Source: Bog-375 sp049698695 (GTDB taxonomy: Bacteria; Acidobacteriota; Terriglobia; Bryobacterales; Bryobacteraceae). Taken from it: a stretch of DNA of 64,000 nucleotides. The position numbers were made by a program, and so were the translations under genes. Shown here piece after piece: positions 35,442 through 45,498 of the stretch; the stretch's first letter is position 1; every line of letters begins with the position of its first letter. A model generated the notes under the pieces. The model did no database searches. It saw only the letters and a list, made by a program, of their open reading frames with translations, and was not told the origin of the DNA. The stretch is from assembly GCA_049698695.1 (NCBI GenBank), contig JBAVYH010000176.1, positions 1-64,000 of the forward strand. Direction: 5' to 3'.

Positions 35442-38400
35442 TCAATCGAGCAGAGCTGTCTGTGACTGCGCCAGTACATGGCCGCATTCCGACACATAGT
35501 TCATACGGTACAGGTGGCTTCCCTGGCGATCGTCAACCAACACCTTGCAAGGCGAAACCGAACACGCGTACCTCGTCTGGGCGCCGGAGGGCGCTGTCAC
35601 CACAATCTGCACGCTCGCCGCTGAAGGTACGCTGCCCAGATCGAATCCCACGAAGACCGCGCGCGGTTGCGCCGCCTGCACGCCGCCCAGTCGCTGCGCC
35701 GGCCACCGCCAGGATGCGCCGATACCGAAGAAGAAGCCATACCACTTGCCTGCGCCAATGCCCCAGTTCGTGGACGCATTCAGGTTTCCGTTCGGGCTAT
35801 CGCATGTGTTTCCGTCGGACGCCGCATAAACCCCGCCAGTCGTGAACAATGGATTGCCCATGCAGTTTCCGTACATCAGATCGCCCCAAGCAATCGACGG
35901 CGAACTTCCGCCTTGTGACACAAAATAATCAGTCAACGACATTGAGTTCTCAATCGTGTTCACTCGCTCGGCCGTATAGCTGGTAGCGGCACCTGGAAGT
36001 CCTGTGGGCGGATACGCGCCATAGCAAACCGAATTGCCCATCGATGCCAAGGTGATCGGATCGCACGCTGCTTGTATCAAATAATAGCTTGCGCCTGCTA
36101 CTGGGTCGTACACGTTGTGTTCATACATGCCGGCCTCATTTCGAAATGCCGCAAACTGCGCCGAGACGGATGGCTGCGTTACCGCCGCCGCTTGTTGCGC
36201 CTGTAGCCATGCATACTGACGAATACCTAGCATAAAGGGCTGGACGGCAAATCCAGTACCATTGGAACTATAAGCATAGTTCGTGCTGTTCGTGCCATTC
36301 CAGAGACGATTCAACGTAATCGAAGAAGGCGAGTTATAAATGCACGACCATTCATATTGACTCATCGGGTCGGCCTCGGATGACATGAATGATGTTACCG
36401 CATCGACGTTCCCGCCTAGCGCAGTGCCATTGTCGAACATCACACTCGCGGTATTGCTGCTGGCTCCAGGCCACGTCGCTCCAAAGCTGATCGTGAACTG
36501 CGTTGAACTGTTTGGGGTCGCGTAGACCCAAAGAGTGGGGACGGAATTGCCACTGCGATCCACGAGGCCCGGGCCTGTAATCGCTACCCTGTTCCATCCC
36601 GAGGTCGGAAACCCCGTTCCACGCACAACATTAGAGCCGTTTATGACCGTAACGTTTGTTGCCTGTCCAACGCCAAAGCAAAATGTATTTACAAGACCTG
36701 CCCCAGTTCCGGCCGTCGACCCGTTTGTAAGTGTCACTGCATTTGCGGCCGATTGAGATTCCGGCCATCCATAAAACGTCGTCCGCCAGGAATTGTCTGT
36801 GTTGCCGAATTGATTGCCACAAGACGCCTCGTTGGTTGCATACTGTGCCAGGCTGTTCTGCCAGTACTGATGCCAGCTTATCCCTCCTGGAGCAGTAGTA
36901 GAGGTCGTATCTGGATCGAACTCTGCGGCCAGGGCCACGAAGGCGCCCTGGTATCCCTTTTCTCTTGAATCGTCATTGTTACAGTCGTTCACTGAAGAAG
37001 CCACACCATACCTGGATGTCGCCCCAAGCGCAAAGGAGCGAATGTCTTTCCACTGCGTTCCATGGCCTGTATCGGAAAGCATTGCGTTCGCCACGCCGCC
37101 GATCACCGGGCCACCATAGAACAATAGGCTGCCGTTGCCGCCGTTGGATTTCTGTGGTTGTCGTGTCCAAATATCACCAATCATCATAGAGGAGTCGTGA
37201 AATTGCTTGAGCCCGGAGCGAAGCCATCCAGCTAAATTAGCGAGGTCCTCTGAATAAAAATCCAGCCCACCAGTACTGGATTGGTTATACCACCAGTTGC
37301 CCATCATGTACGTGTACGGCTGTGCGGTGGTGACCGGATACGAGGCCAAAGCTCCGGCGTCCCAGTACGGCATGATATATGCCAGCGTATTCGACTCGCA
37401 TCCATAGGACGTGGGCCAATACTTGGTGAATGATACCGCCGGGCTCAGCCCTTGTGACGTCGTATATCCAAGAACGACGAAGTTGTTCGGGTTTATGATC
37501 GAGTACCTCAATCCAGCCGCCGTATCCGCATCGGACGGAAACGGACGCGTTAGCACCAAGTGCGTTTCGTCCGTTAGGCTGGAGATCGGCGAGATGAACT
37601 GAAATGGTGTGTTCGAGTGCGTAGCCGAGATCACAATATCGAAGCCGCCCGCCACCGTTGCCGCCGTCCAACTGCCTCCGCTGAGGGTGACGGCAGTCGA
37701 TCCCGCCGTCAACCCCACCGTGCCCGTCGAATAGGAGAGTGTACCGATTGGACCGGGCGCGCCAGCAGGACACAGCGTCGTGGTGAACGCCGTGCCAGTA
37801 CCAACCACGGGGTCATTGCCCACAACATCCCCTGCGTTCCAATTCTGTGCCGCTAGCCGCGTGCCGTTTGCCGGGTCCGCATAGCCGCGCCCATCGTAAC
37901 AGAACGTCAGCGTGGCCGGCGAGGTCCCCGATACCGAGCAGACACGAATCTCTTCAAACTGGGGATTATTGCGGTTGCTCCCCGCCCTGGAAATGTAAAT
38001 TCTCGCAGGCAGCGAGGTTAGCTGAAGCGGGGCAGCGTCGACGACCGTGCATGCCGTCGCGGTACTCGAGCATGCCCCGCTCAACGTGGCCTGGGCGCCA
38101 CCCATATAAGTGGGCGCCATCCCGACGCCGGCCCAGTTATAGCTCACCGTGCCCGACTGCATGACCTCCCACGTTGCATAAGGCCAAGTCGGACTCAGGC
38201 CGGATGAAATATACTGCGTTTCCCTCTGAATGCTCCCCGCCAAGTGCCAGTAGTCCGCAAGCCCCCATGGGTTTTGCCCAAATGCGATCATCGGGCCCAG
38301 TATCGCATCGGCCGCTGGGTTCGCATTTACCACCACGCCGTTTGAGTCCGTGGCAACCGCACCTATATGGGTCACGGATGTTGCCGTGTTACCAGCCTGA

Positions 38401-39326
38401 TCTGTCACTGTCAACTGAATGGCATAGTCGCCAAAGACGAGCCCGGTAAGCGTTGGCGTCTCCGAAGTCTGGTTGCTCCAAAACGGCGCGACCTGCCCAG
38501 GCTGTAACAGCACCTGCCAAAAGCATGAGACGTTCGGGTTGTCTGATTGCGAGTAACTGTTCGCGCACGAAAGGCCCCCTGGCTGCCCTGCGCGCCAGCT
38601 TGGCTGATACCCTGGTAGCGTGGCAGGCCATGAAGTGCTCACATTTGTGTTCGTCACCAACGGCACCACAAGAGACTGCCCCAGTGTCGTCACGTAGGTC
38701 GCCGTGCCACTGATCAGCGTCCCGTTGTATCCGCCAGGACCGGAATCATCAAGAGTACCGTCGAACTTCCACTGGAAGACCAGGTCCGTGCTCGTGTCTT
38801 CTGTCACCGGCGGCCGCGCATTCGTGCCCACCGTCGCTGAGTAAATACGCGCATAGTTGATAGCGTACCCACCGCCGTTACCGTCGCCGACATTCACGCC
38901 ATTGGAGTAGCGACTCTCTTTAGTATAAGAAAGCAGCCCATTGGCAATTTGGTTTCCATTCACGTCCCATGCCTGACACACGTCTGTCAAGGACGAGGGG
39001 AAGTGCTGAAGGCGGTACGTGACAAAGCCGCCCGGTAGGCCGTATGTCTCTATCTGAAAGCAATTGCCGTTGTTGTCACCCGGACAGACAAACAGCCTTT
39101 GGTCCGTGTCACTGAGACACATTAGGTATATGTTGGCGCTGACAATGTTCGGGTTGAATACATGATACCCGCAAGACACGTTTTGTAGCGATTCCTCAAT
39201 TCGGTACGGCGTTCCAGGAGATAGGGCTGGGATCGAACTGTTGTATACATATTGGCCGGGGCCAAGAACGATTCCCTGCCCGGCGAAACAGAGCGAAACT
39301 GTGAACAATAGTACAAGGGGTCTCAT
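35442..39326 (-). CDS. Very large secreted protein with LamG-like and PKD-like parts, unknown function
   Basis: A 1294-residue protein with a signal peptide (RPLVLLFTVSLCFAGQG). About 185 residues in, VFQWKFDGTLDDSGPGGYNG looks like the opening of a LamG/concanavalin-type domain. About residues 300-325, FGDYAIQLTVTDQAGNTATS, looks like a PKD-type strand end. The rest is rich in Ser, Thr, Gly, Asn and aromatic residues and looks extracellular: long beta-rich stretches, NNDD and paired cysteines. No catalytic motif was recognised. Start: the ATG at 39326 lies one base after the stop of the upstream gene (TAATATG), so the two are translated together. Codon use is less GC-biased than in the efflux or flotillin genes, a possible sign of transfer. 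Confidence 0.65.
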   Translation of the reverse strand: MRPLVLLFTVSLCFAGQGIVLGPGQYVYNSSIPALSPGTPYRIEESLQNVSCGYHVFNPNIVSANIYLMCLSDTDQRLFVCPGDNNGNCFQIETYGLPGGFVTYRLQHFPSSLTDVCQAWDVNGNQIANGLLSYTKESRYSNGVNVGDGNGGGYAINYARIYSATVGTNARPPVTEDTSTDLVFQWKFDGTLDDSGPGGYNGTLISGTATYVTTLGQSLVVPLVTNTNVSTSWPATLPGYQPSWRAGQPGGLSCANSYSQSDNPNVSCFWQVLLQPGQVAPFWSNQTSETPTLTGLVFGDYAIQLTVTDQAGNTATSVTHIGAVATDSNGVVVNANPAADAILGPMIAFGQNPWGLADYWHLAGSIQRETQYISSGLSPTWPYATWEVMQSGTVSYNWAGVGMAPTYMGGAQATLSGACSSTATACTVVDAAPLQLTSLPARIYISRAGSNRNNPQFEEIRVCSVSGTSPATLTFCYDGRGYADPANGTRLAAQNWNAGDVVGNDPVVGTGTAFTTTLCPAGAPGPIGTLSYSTGTVGLTAGSTAVTLSGGSWTAATVAGGFDIVISATHSNTPFQFISPISSLTDETHLVLTRPFPSDADTAAGLRYSIINPNNFVVLGYTTSQGLSPAVSFTKYWPTSYGCESNTLAYIMPYWDAGALASYPVTTAQPYTYMMGNWWYNQSSTGGLDFYSEDLANLAGWLRSGLKQFHDSSMMIGDIWTRQPQKSNGGNGSLLFYGGPVIGGVANAMLSDTGHGTQWKDIRSFALGATSRYGVASSVNDCNNDDSREKGYQGAFVALAAEFDPDTTSTTAPGGISWHQYWQNSLAQYATNEASCGNQFGNTDNSWRTTFYGWPESQSAANAVTLTNGSTAGTGAGLVNTFCFGVGQATNVTVINGSNVVRGTGFPTSGWNRVAITGPGLVDRSGNSVPTLWVYATPNSSTQFTISFGATWPGASSNTASVMFDNGTALGGNVDAVTSFMSSEADPMSQYEWSCIYNSPSSITLNRLWNGTNSTNYAYSSNGTGFAVQPFMLGIRQYAWLQAQQAAAVTQPSVSAQFAAFRNEAGMYEHNVYDPVAGASYYLIQAACDPITLASMGNSVCYGAYPPTGLPGAATSYTAERVNTIENSMSLTDYFVSQGGSSPSIAWGDLMYGNCMGNPLFTTGGVYAASDGNTCDSPNGNLNASTNWGIGAGKWYGFFFGIGASWRWPAQRLGGVQAAQPRAVFVGFDLGSVPSAASVQIVVTAPSGAQTRYACSVSPCKVLVDDRQGSHLYRMNYVSECGHVLAQSQTALLD

Positions 39327-39327
39327 A

Positions 39328-41223
39328 TTAGTGGTGCACGCTCGCATGGTATAGAGTCAACTGAAACTGGTCGCCGGGGTTGTAGGTTTGGCAGCCAAAA
39401 CCCCAGTAGCCCGGCAAGGAAATGCCCGTCGTGCTGCTCTCCTGGTAAAGCTGCGTCCAGCCGCTGCCAGTGTTGGTAAGGAAAGTCCGGTGCGTTCCAT
39501 CATCGGAGATTGCTGCCCGAATTACCGGCTGGGCTGCAAGGACGTTGAATAAGGCTGTCCTCGGAGTCACACTCGCATTGAGCGCTCCGTAGCCCTCAAG
39601 CATCGTCATTGCAGCTTGGCCGCTAGAGAAAAGCCAATGCATCCCCTCCCATGTCGAGGAGCTCGCCGAACCGCCGGCGACGCCGAAATAGCAGCTAGAA
39701 TTATACCACGTGCTGGTTGAGGTGAGTAACTGAAGAGTGAACGCAACTTCGACCGTGTAAGGGGGCGAAAGCACAACCGGAGTCGTCATGCCCATGCTTT
39801 CCAGCCCGCTGCCGGCATTTTGTAGGCCGGAGAGCTGCACCGTACCGCCTACATTGGTAATCGTCGGATTGTCACTCCCCCCTGTCACTGCGGTCCACGG
39901 TAGCGCCGTCGGTTCAACTACCTGCATCCCAAAGGCGATCGGCTGCCAGGTCGCGCCGTCGCACTGCCACTCTTTATTCGAGATATCCGAGGCGAAGAAC
40001 CGCGTCCCCGTCGCGGCGCTGTTACAGGCCGGGCGGCTGGCATATGTGTTGAACACCGGCGCCGGGGCCATGCCGCCCCCGCCGGCGCCGCCGCTCTGCT
40101 GCGTCCATGTGTTCGGCGCCGAGCACTCGTAGAGCTGTTGCCCAGCCACTGCACCGCTAACGAATGCCAACTCGCCCACCGCGCAGATGGCCGGCAGGTT
40201 GCCGGATGAGTTGACCACGATTGTTGGTCTGGTGTGCGCCGCTCCGGAAAAGTCCTGTGTGCCCGCCGTGAACGTGTTGCTGGAGTTAGTCGCAGCTGCG
40301 TTCGCGACTTCTTGCGCCGTGTAGTCCGCAGATGCGGCCGTCACGACTCCCGTCCGTCCAAACACGCTTTGCACTGGCCCCGATCCCGTTCCGTCTCCGG
40401 AAGCCTGTCCCGACCCCGCCGCAAGGAACCGAAAGTTGGTGCCATCGTACCAGACCTCGTGCATGCTGCCGGCCAGGATGTCTGTTGCCGATGGGTCACT
40501 CACGCCGTCCGCCTGCTTGATGCTCTTCGCTCCCAAAGAATCCACGTTCAACGTGGTGGCGCCGCCTGCTCCGTTCACGTCGGGTATCCAATGCAGCACC
40601 ATACCCACCGTGTAGGCGGTCGCCGTCGGTGTCATCGAGCACCCGTACGTGGCCGCCGAGCCGCTGGCGGAACTACACAGCACGCTGGAACCAGTTTGTT
40701 CACCCGGCAGGGTTGCAACAACCGCCGTATCCAGGGCCGACTGGATATTGATTTCTGTGCCCGTGTCAGTAATCACTGATATCAGGCCCGCTCCCGTTAA
40801 GAAGTTCGTTATTGGGCGGGATCCAACTGTTACCCCGTTGCTGTCCACTGTCTCGCTGCCACCCTCGGAGGTCCAGGTATTAGCCGCCGAGCAGCCGTAC
40901 AGGTTTGCCCCGGCGGACGCATCAGTGGCGAAATAAGTCTGGCCCACGGTGCAGGTTGTGGGCATGCTGGCGCGTGTTCCTTGCATCATGGCGCCGGCGC
41001 CCGGCTGGCTGCCCTGTGCAGACCACGTGTTCACGGCCGTGCAGCCATACAGGTTGGTCCCTGTCGGCGCACTGGTCAGGAAAAATATCTGCCCAACGGC
41101 GCACGCGGTTGGCAGGCTGGCCCCGGCCTTAATCGGGACGTTCTTTACTTGCGTACTCAGGTCTATCTGTGTTTGGCCCGCGGCAATCCAAACCACCAGG
41201 ACCATCCAAAGCATTCTCGACAT
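39328..41223 (-). CDS. Secreted repeat protein with tail-fibre-like segments, unknown function
   Basis: A 631-residue protein with a signal peptide (SRMLWMVLVVWIAAGQT). It holds four copies of a Cys-containing repeat: residues 36-67 (SLPTACAVGQIFFLT...LYGCTAVNTW), 86-117 (SMPTTCTVGQTYFAT...LYGCSAANTW), 342-373 (NLPAICAVGELAFVS...LYECSAPNTW) and a diverged copy at 396-426 (SRPACNSAATGTRFF...WQCDGATW). Between them lie GGATTLNVDSLGAKSIKQAD (about 220-239) and PVQSVFGRTGVVTAASADYT (about 283-302), motifs otherwise typical of phage tail-fibre and related surface proteins. The last 200 residues are a beta-rich domain, perhaps lectin-like. AGGAGA sits 5 bases before the ATG. It is coupled to the large protein downstream. 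Confidence 0.65.
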   Translation of the reverse strand: MSRMLWMVLVVWIAAGQTQIDLSTQVKNVPIKAGASLPTACAVGQIFFLTSAPTGTNLYGCTAVNTWSAQGSQPGAGAMMQGTRASMPTTCTVGQTYFATDASAGANLYGCSAANTWTSEGGSETVDSNGVTVGSRPITNFLTGAGLISVITDTGTEINIQSALDTAVVATLPGEQTGSSVLCSSASGSAATYGCSMTPTATAYTVGMVLHWIPDVNGAGGATTLNVDSLGAKSIKQADGVSDPSATDILAGSMHEVWYDGTNFRFLAAGSGQASGDGTGSGPVQSVFGRTGVVTAASADYTAQEVANAAATNSSNTFTAGTQDFSGAAHTRPTIVVNSSGNLPAICAVGELAFVSGAVAGQQLYECSAPNTWTQQSGGAGGGGMAPAPVFNTYASRPACNSAATGTRFFASDISNKEWQCDGATWQPIAFGMQVVEPTALPWTAVTGGSDNPTITNVGGTVQLSGLQNAGSGLESMGMTTPVVLSPPYTVEVAFTLQLLTSTSTWYNSSCYFGVAGGSASSSTWEGMHWLFSSGQAAMTMLEGYGALNASVTPRTALFNVLAAQPVIRAAISDDGTHRTFLTNTGSGWTQLYQESSTTGISLPGYWGFGCQTYNPGDQFQLTLYHASVHH

Positions 41224-41731
41224 CTGCTCTCCTGCCCTGGCGTGCCCGCACTCGCGCTCTTGCCAGCCAATCTGCTGCGGCCGTTAAGTTGTGCGGTGGA
41301 CGAGCCAGGGGCTAGTCGGGGCGCGAGAAGCACGCCCTCTCACCCACATTATTCATCGGGGAGGTGTCGCCGGTGCGATGGGTATCCCCGTCGTCTTGCT
41401 GACAACCGCTCTGTTTGCTGAGAATTAGGGAAACTGCGTTAGTCTGTGACTGGGCAGGCTTAGGTGCCGCCAACGGATACAGAATGCTTTAAGCCGGCCA
41501 GAATCGCCTGTGATCGAGAAAGTGCCAGTACGCGATCTAAGGAGTTTCAGGTGCTGCTCACAAAAAGAACGGATTCCGCGCCGATCCACGTGCTTTCGAG
41601 ACATCGATACCGACCAAAGCGCGCCTGGACACCGTCGTGGACGGCCAGCGGCGCGGCCGCTGAGGCTCAACGATAGCCGCGTTGCGGGCGCTCCCTCGAA
41701 AGCTCTGCCGCTTTCGTCTCGAAGTGATAGT
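41224..41731. other. Intergenic region between divergent secreted-protein and kinase genes
   Basis: 508 bases with no supported gene. It must contain the promoters of both neighbours. The frame of the kinase is open back to 41510, but the translation there is Arg/Ser-rich and not homologous. A short perfect hairpin, CGAAAGC (41697-41703) and GCTTTCG (41710-41716), lies 16 bases before the chosen kinase start and could be a binding site or an mRNA structure. No RNA gene or repeat was recognised. Confidence 0.5.
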
Positions 41732-44716
41732 ATGTGCTTATCTGGAATGTGTCGCTCCATTTGGGTGTGTGCATTCGTTTTCTTGCCGGGCATGCGGCTT
41801 GATGCGGTAACTCAACGCACCTTGCAGGATGGCTACACACGCCGCGTGTGGCAGACCCAGGATGGGCTGCCGGAAAACACGGTGCAAGCGTTTGCGCAGA
41901 CGCCCGACCATTACCTCTGGATCGGGACGAGCGGCGGGCTGGTGAGATTCGACGGAGCGAGGTTCGTCGCCTTCGATCGCGGAAACACGCCGGAGATGCA
42001 CGAGGACAGCGTTTTCTGCCTGACCGTTTCACGGGACGGGAGTCTGTGGGTTGGCACGGAGGGCGGCGGGTTGCTCCGCTACCAAAACGGCGTCTTCCGA
42101 GCCTACTCCGCAGGCAGCGGCTTGACGAATGGCTTTGTGAGAGCTGTTTATGAAGACCGCGAAGGAACGTTGTGGGCTGGGACGGACGACGGATTGTTTC
42201 ATCTTGCTGGCGGGCATTTCATCCGCGCGGACGGCCATGGCAAGATCCCGGCGCTCGCCGTGCACGATATCCAGGAGGACCACGCCGGACGCTTGTGGGT
42301 TGGTGGCTCGAGGCTGGTGGTGATTCAAGGGAGTGAATGTAAGGAGCTCTTGCTCGAGGGCTATCCGAGCGCCACCCGGGTTAAATCCATTCTCGAAACC
42401 CACGACGGAACACTTTGGGTCGGCACAGTATCGGGGCTGCAACGGCGGCGAGCTGCCCAGGAGGGCGCCCGTTTCGAAAAAGTTCCAGAAATCTCAAGCA
42501 CCGTTCGAGTGTTACGAGAAGACACTGCGGGCACGCTATGGATTGGCAGCATTGGTGAAGGCTTGCTTCGCTTTCGCGATGGTCGCTTCACGCGAGTTAT
42601 CACATCCGACGGTCCTCCCGGCAGCACCGTGCTTGCCTTGTTCGAGGATAGCGAACAAAACCTCTGGGGCGGCATGCAAACGGGTCTGTTGCGCCTGAGC
42701 AGAACGGCAATGAGTACATTCCCGCTGCCGGACGCTCAGAATGCAGACTTCGGCACGATTTACCCCGATCGCGACGGCTCGCTTTTTGTGGCGAGCACGT
42801 ACTTATATCGAATTAACCCGCGACGCGACGATGCGGAACAGATCCCTTCCCCGGGGCCTGGTATTCGTGTGCGCAATGTTTTTCGCGACAGCTCCGGTGC
42901 TCTGTGGCTCGGAACCGACGGTCATGGAGCGTTTCGATCGAAGGACGGCAGCCAAGTTCACTACACCAGGCGTTCCGGCCTGACGAACGATTTTATTCGT
43001 GCTTTCCTCGAGAGTCACGACGGCAGCATTTGGATTGGGACCGATGAGGGCGTCAATCGCTGGCACAACGGCACGATAACCAACTATAGGGTAGCCGACG
43101 GTCTCTGTTACTTCAGCATTCGCACACTGATGGAGGACAGTCGGGGTGATCTGTGGATCGGAACCGATCGGGGCGTAAGCCATTGGCGAAACGGGAGCTT
43201 TTTGCAGGACAAGGTCACGGAGCGGCTTCGTTCAGAGAAGGTGTGGACAATTCACGAGGATCGAGATGGGGGGCTGTGGTTCGGAACTCGGGGAGGCGGG
43301 TTAATTCGCTGGCGCGCAGCGAAGTTGACGTCATTCAACAGCGGTCACGGGCTCGCCAGCAATAGCATTTATCAGATCCTTGAAGATGCGCGCGGGACTT
43401 TTTGGATGAGTGGACCGAACGGAATCTCTTCGGTTGCCCGTCACGATTTGGATTGGCTTGCAGAGCACCCGGATTCTCATCCCGCAGTCACCCTTTACGG
43501 TCTTTCAGACGGTGTTGAAGCGACCCAGATTCATGGAGGTACGCAACCTGCCGGTTGCCTCACGCCGAGCGGTGAACTGTGGTTCCCAAGCAATCGCGGA
43601 CCGGTTCGAATCCTACCGGACCAGACACGCCCAGGCGATCTGCCGCAGGTGATCATCGAGCAGGTGCTCGTGGACGGCCGCGAGATGCCGGTTACCGGCC
43701 GGCTCCTGGTCCCGCCTGGCGAGGGCAAACTCCAGATCGGCTACAGCGCCGTACGCCTGCGATCGCAGGAACGCATCCGATTCCGTTACATGCTCGAAGG
43801 TTTCGATCGCGACTGGACAGAGCCACTGGACAGCCGAGTGGCTAACTATACAAACCTACCCCCAGCAGAGTACCGATTCAGGGTTCAGGCATTCGAAATG
43901 AATATGCCAGACAAGACGACTCAGGCCTGGCTGGGAATCGATTGGCGGCCGCATGTCTATCGGACTGGCTGGTTTCTGGCTTTGTGCGCAACCCTGACTC
44001 TTGCCGCGGTTTGGAGCGCCTACCGATTTCGCTTGAGTCAGGTGCATGATCGATTCGAAGCCGTGCTCGAAGAAAGAAACCGCATAGCGCGCGAGATTCA
44101 CGACACGGTTATCCAGGGTTGCGCCAGCACTTCGGCTCTGCTCGAGGCGGTAGTTTCACTCGATCTGGACGAGTCCGGCCCTGGCCGCGCGCTGCTCGAT
44201 TCGGCTCGGGACCAGGTCCGCGAGACAATTAATGAGGCGCGGCGGGCGGTCTGGGACCTTCGTCAGAAAGGGACCACTCCTCCCGGGCTTTGCCCTTTGC
44301 TCGATCAAATGACCAAACAGATGAGCCAAGTGTCCCATGTGGCAGTGGAATTTGAAGCTTCCGGCCGACCGGTAGCGCTTGATGATACAGTGGCTCATGT
44401 CGTCCTCATGGTTGCGCGCGAGGCCGTTTCTAACGCAGTGCGCCACGCTCAGCCGCAAGCTGTGCGCGTGGGTGTTCATTTCGCAGCCGGTAGTGTGCGA
44501 TTGCAAGTGGTCGACGATGGCCGTGGCTTCGATTCCGAGGAAGCCTTCACCACGCGTGCCGGGCATTTCGGCTTGGTCGGGATGCGTGAGCGGGTTGAAG
44601 GCGTGGGCGGCCGCTTCGAGGTTAAGACTTCGCCGGGAGATGGAACTGCACTTTTAATGGAAGTCCCGGTGCGTCCTGTGAGCACCGGGAAACACCCCGT
44701 GGGTGCTAAGACATGA
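41732..44716 (+). CDS. Reg_prop/Y_Y_Y sensor histidine kinase
   Basis: A 994-residue membrane sensor kinase. Behind a signal segment, about residues 25-620 form a large periplasmic beta-propeller made of Reg_prop repeats (LWIGTSGGLVRFDG, LWVGTEGGGLLRYQNG, IWIGTDEGVNRWHNG and more). Next come a Y_Y_Y domain (about 680-750, RFRYMLEGFDRDWTEPL), one membrane helix (GWFLALCATLTLAAVWSAY) and a HisKA_3 domain with phosphoacceptor His790 in REIHDTVIQG. The ATPase domain has Asn901 (REAVSNAVRHAQP) and DDGRGFD. In Bacteroidota such sensors bind oligosaccharides and switch on polysaccharide loci. The partner regulator overlaps by ATGA. The ATG at 41747 is an alternative start. Confidence 0.9.
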   Translation: MCLSGMCRSIWVCAFVFLPGMRLDAVTQRTLQDGYTRRVWQTQDGLPENTVQAFAQTPDHYLWIGTSGGLVRFDGARFVAFDRGNTPEMHEDSVFCLTVSRDGSLWVGTEGGGLLRYQNGVFRAYSAGSGLTNGFVRAVYEDREGTLWAGTDDGLFHLAGGHFIRADGHGKIPALAVHDIQEDHAGRLWVGGSRLVVIQGSECKELLLEGYPSATRVKSILETHDGTLWVGTVSGLQRRRAAQEGARFEKVPEISSTVRVLREDTAGTLWIGSIGEGLLRFRDGRFTRVITSDGPPGSTVLALFEDSEQNLWGGMQTGLLRLSRTAMSTFPLPDAQNADFGTIYPDRDGSLFVASTYLYRINPRRDDAEQIPSPGPGIRVRNVFRDSSGALWLGTDGHGAFRSKDGSQVHYTRRSGLTNDFIRAFLESHDGSIWIGTDEGVNRWHNGTITNYRVADGLCYFSIRTLMEDSRGDLWIGTDRGVSHWRNGSFLQDKVTERLRSEKVWTIHEDRDGGLWFGTRGGGLIRWRAAKLTSFNSGHGLASNSIYQILEDARGTFWMSGPNGISSVARHDLDWLAEHPDSHPAVTLYGLSDGVEATQIHGGTQPAGCLTPSGELWFPSNRGPVRILPDQTRPGDLPQVIIEQVLVDGREMPVTGRLLVPPGEGKLQIGYSAVRLRSQERIRFRYMLEGFDRDWTEPLDSRVANYTNLPPAEYRFRVQAFEMNMPDKTTQAWLGIDWRPHVYRTGWFLALCATLTLAAVWSAYRFRLSQVHDRFEAVLEERNRIAREIHDTVIQGCASTSALLEAVVSLDLDESGPGRALLDSARDQVRETINEARRAVWDLRQKGTTPPGLCPLLDQMTKQMSQVSHVAVEFEASGRPVALDDTVAHVVLMVAREAVSNAVRHAQPQAVRVGVHFAAGSVRLQVVDDGRGFDSEEAFTTRAGHFGLVGMRERVEGVGGRFEVKTSPGDGTALLMEVPVRPVSTGKHPVGAKT

Positions 44717-45342
44717 ACCAGGGTCAAAAAATCGGCGTTCTTGTTGTTGACGATCATTCCATTATGCGTTTGGGTATCGCTGCCATCATCGGCGCTCGAT
44801 CCGACATGTGGGTTTGCGCACAGGCTGGCTCGGGAGAGGAAGCCGTGATGATGTTCAAGAAGCATCATCCCGACGTCACGTTGATGGATCTGCGGCTGCC
44901 GGGTATGAGTGGAATGGAGGCGATCCGCGCCATCCGGCAGGAGGATCCTCAGGCCAAGTGTGTTGTGCTGACCACCTATGAAGGCGATGAGGACATTCAT
45001 CAAGCACTGGCGGCGGGCGCGTTGGGCTATCTGATCAAGGGCATGTCGCACGAGACCCTCGTAGATGCTTTGCGCCGAGTGCATTCGGGATCCAGATTTC
45101 TGCCCCCGCCGATCATGCGCAGCCTGGCCGATCGCACTCCGAACTCGGAGCTGACTCCGCGAGAGCGTGAAGTCCTTTCGCTGATGGCGCGCGGGAAGAG
45201 TAATAAGGAGATTGCCAGCGCACTCGGCATTACCGAAGCCACGGTGAAATGCCATGTGAGCGTGATCCTGCTGCGGTTGGAGGTCAATGACCGCACGCAA
45301 GCCGTCATCGTTGCTTTGCAGCGAGGATTAGAGCACCTGTAG
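44713..45342 (+). CDS. NarL/FixJ-type response regulator
   Basis: A 209-residue two-domain regulator. The receiver (residues 1-125) has the acidic pair in VLVVDDHSIMR, phosphoacceptor Asp59 in VTLMDLRLPGMSG, and the switch Thr and Lys (CVVLTTYEGD, GYLIKGMSHETL). The C-terminal LuxR-type helix-turn-helix (about 145-205) reads ELTPREREVLSLMARGKSNKEIASALGITEATVKCHV (in part: GKSNKEIASALGITEATVK). It pairs with the kinase upstream, with which it overlaps by 4 bases, and is followed by the galactan genes, its likely targets. Confidence 0.95.
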   Translation: MNQGQKIGVLVVDDHSIMRLGIAAIIGARSDMWVCAQAGSGEEAVMMFKKHHPDVTLMDLRLPGMSGMEAIRAIRQEDPQAKCVVLTTYEGDEDIHQALAAGALGYLIKGMSHETLVDALRRVHSGSRFLPPPIMRSLADRTPNSELTPREREVLSLMARGKSNKEIASALGITEATVKCHVSVILLRLEVNDRTQAVIVALQRGLEHL

Positions 45343-45498
45343 CCCCAGCACAAAGCCGCCCTATGTCCCCAGCGGCCGGCGCCCGCCGTCCGACGCAAGC
45401 ATGCGGCTCCAGGCCGGATATACGACCTTAGTTGGATTTCAAGGATTCCCTCTGCATGTATATTCGTATGCTCAAGGCTGAGTGTCGGGACATTGGTG

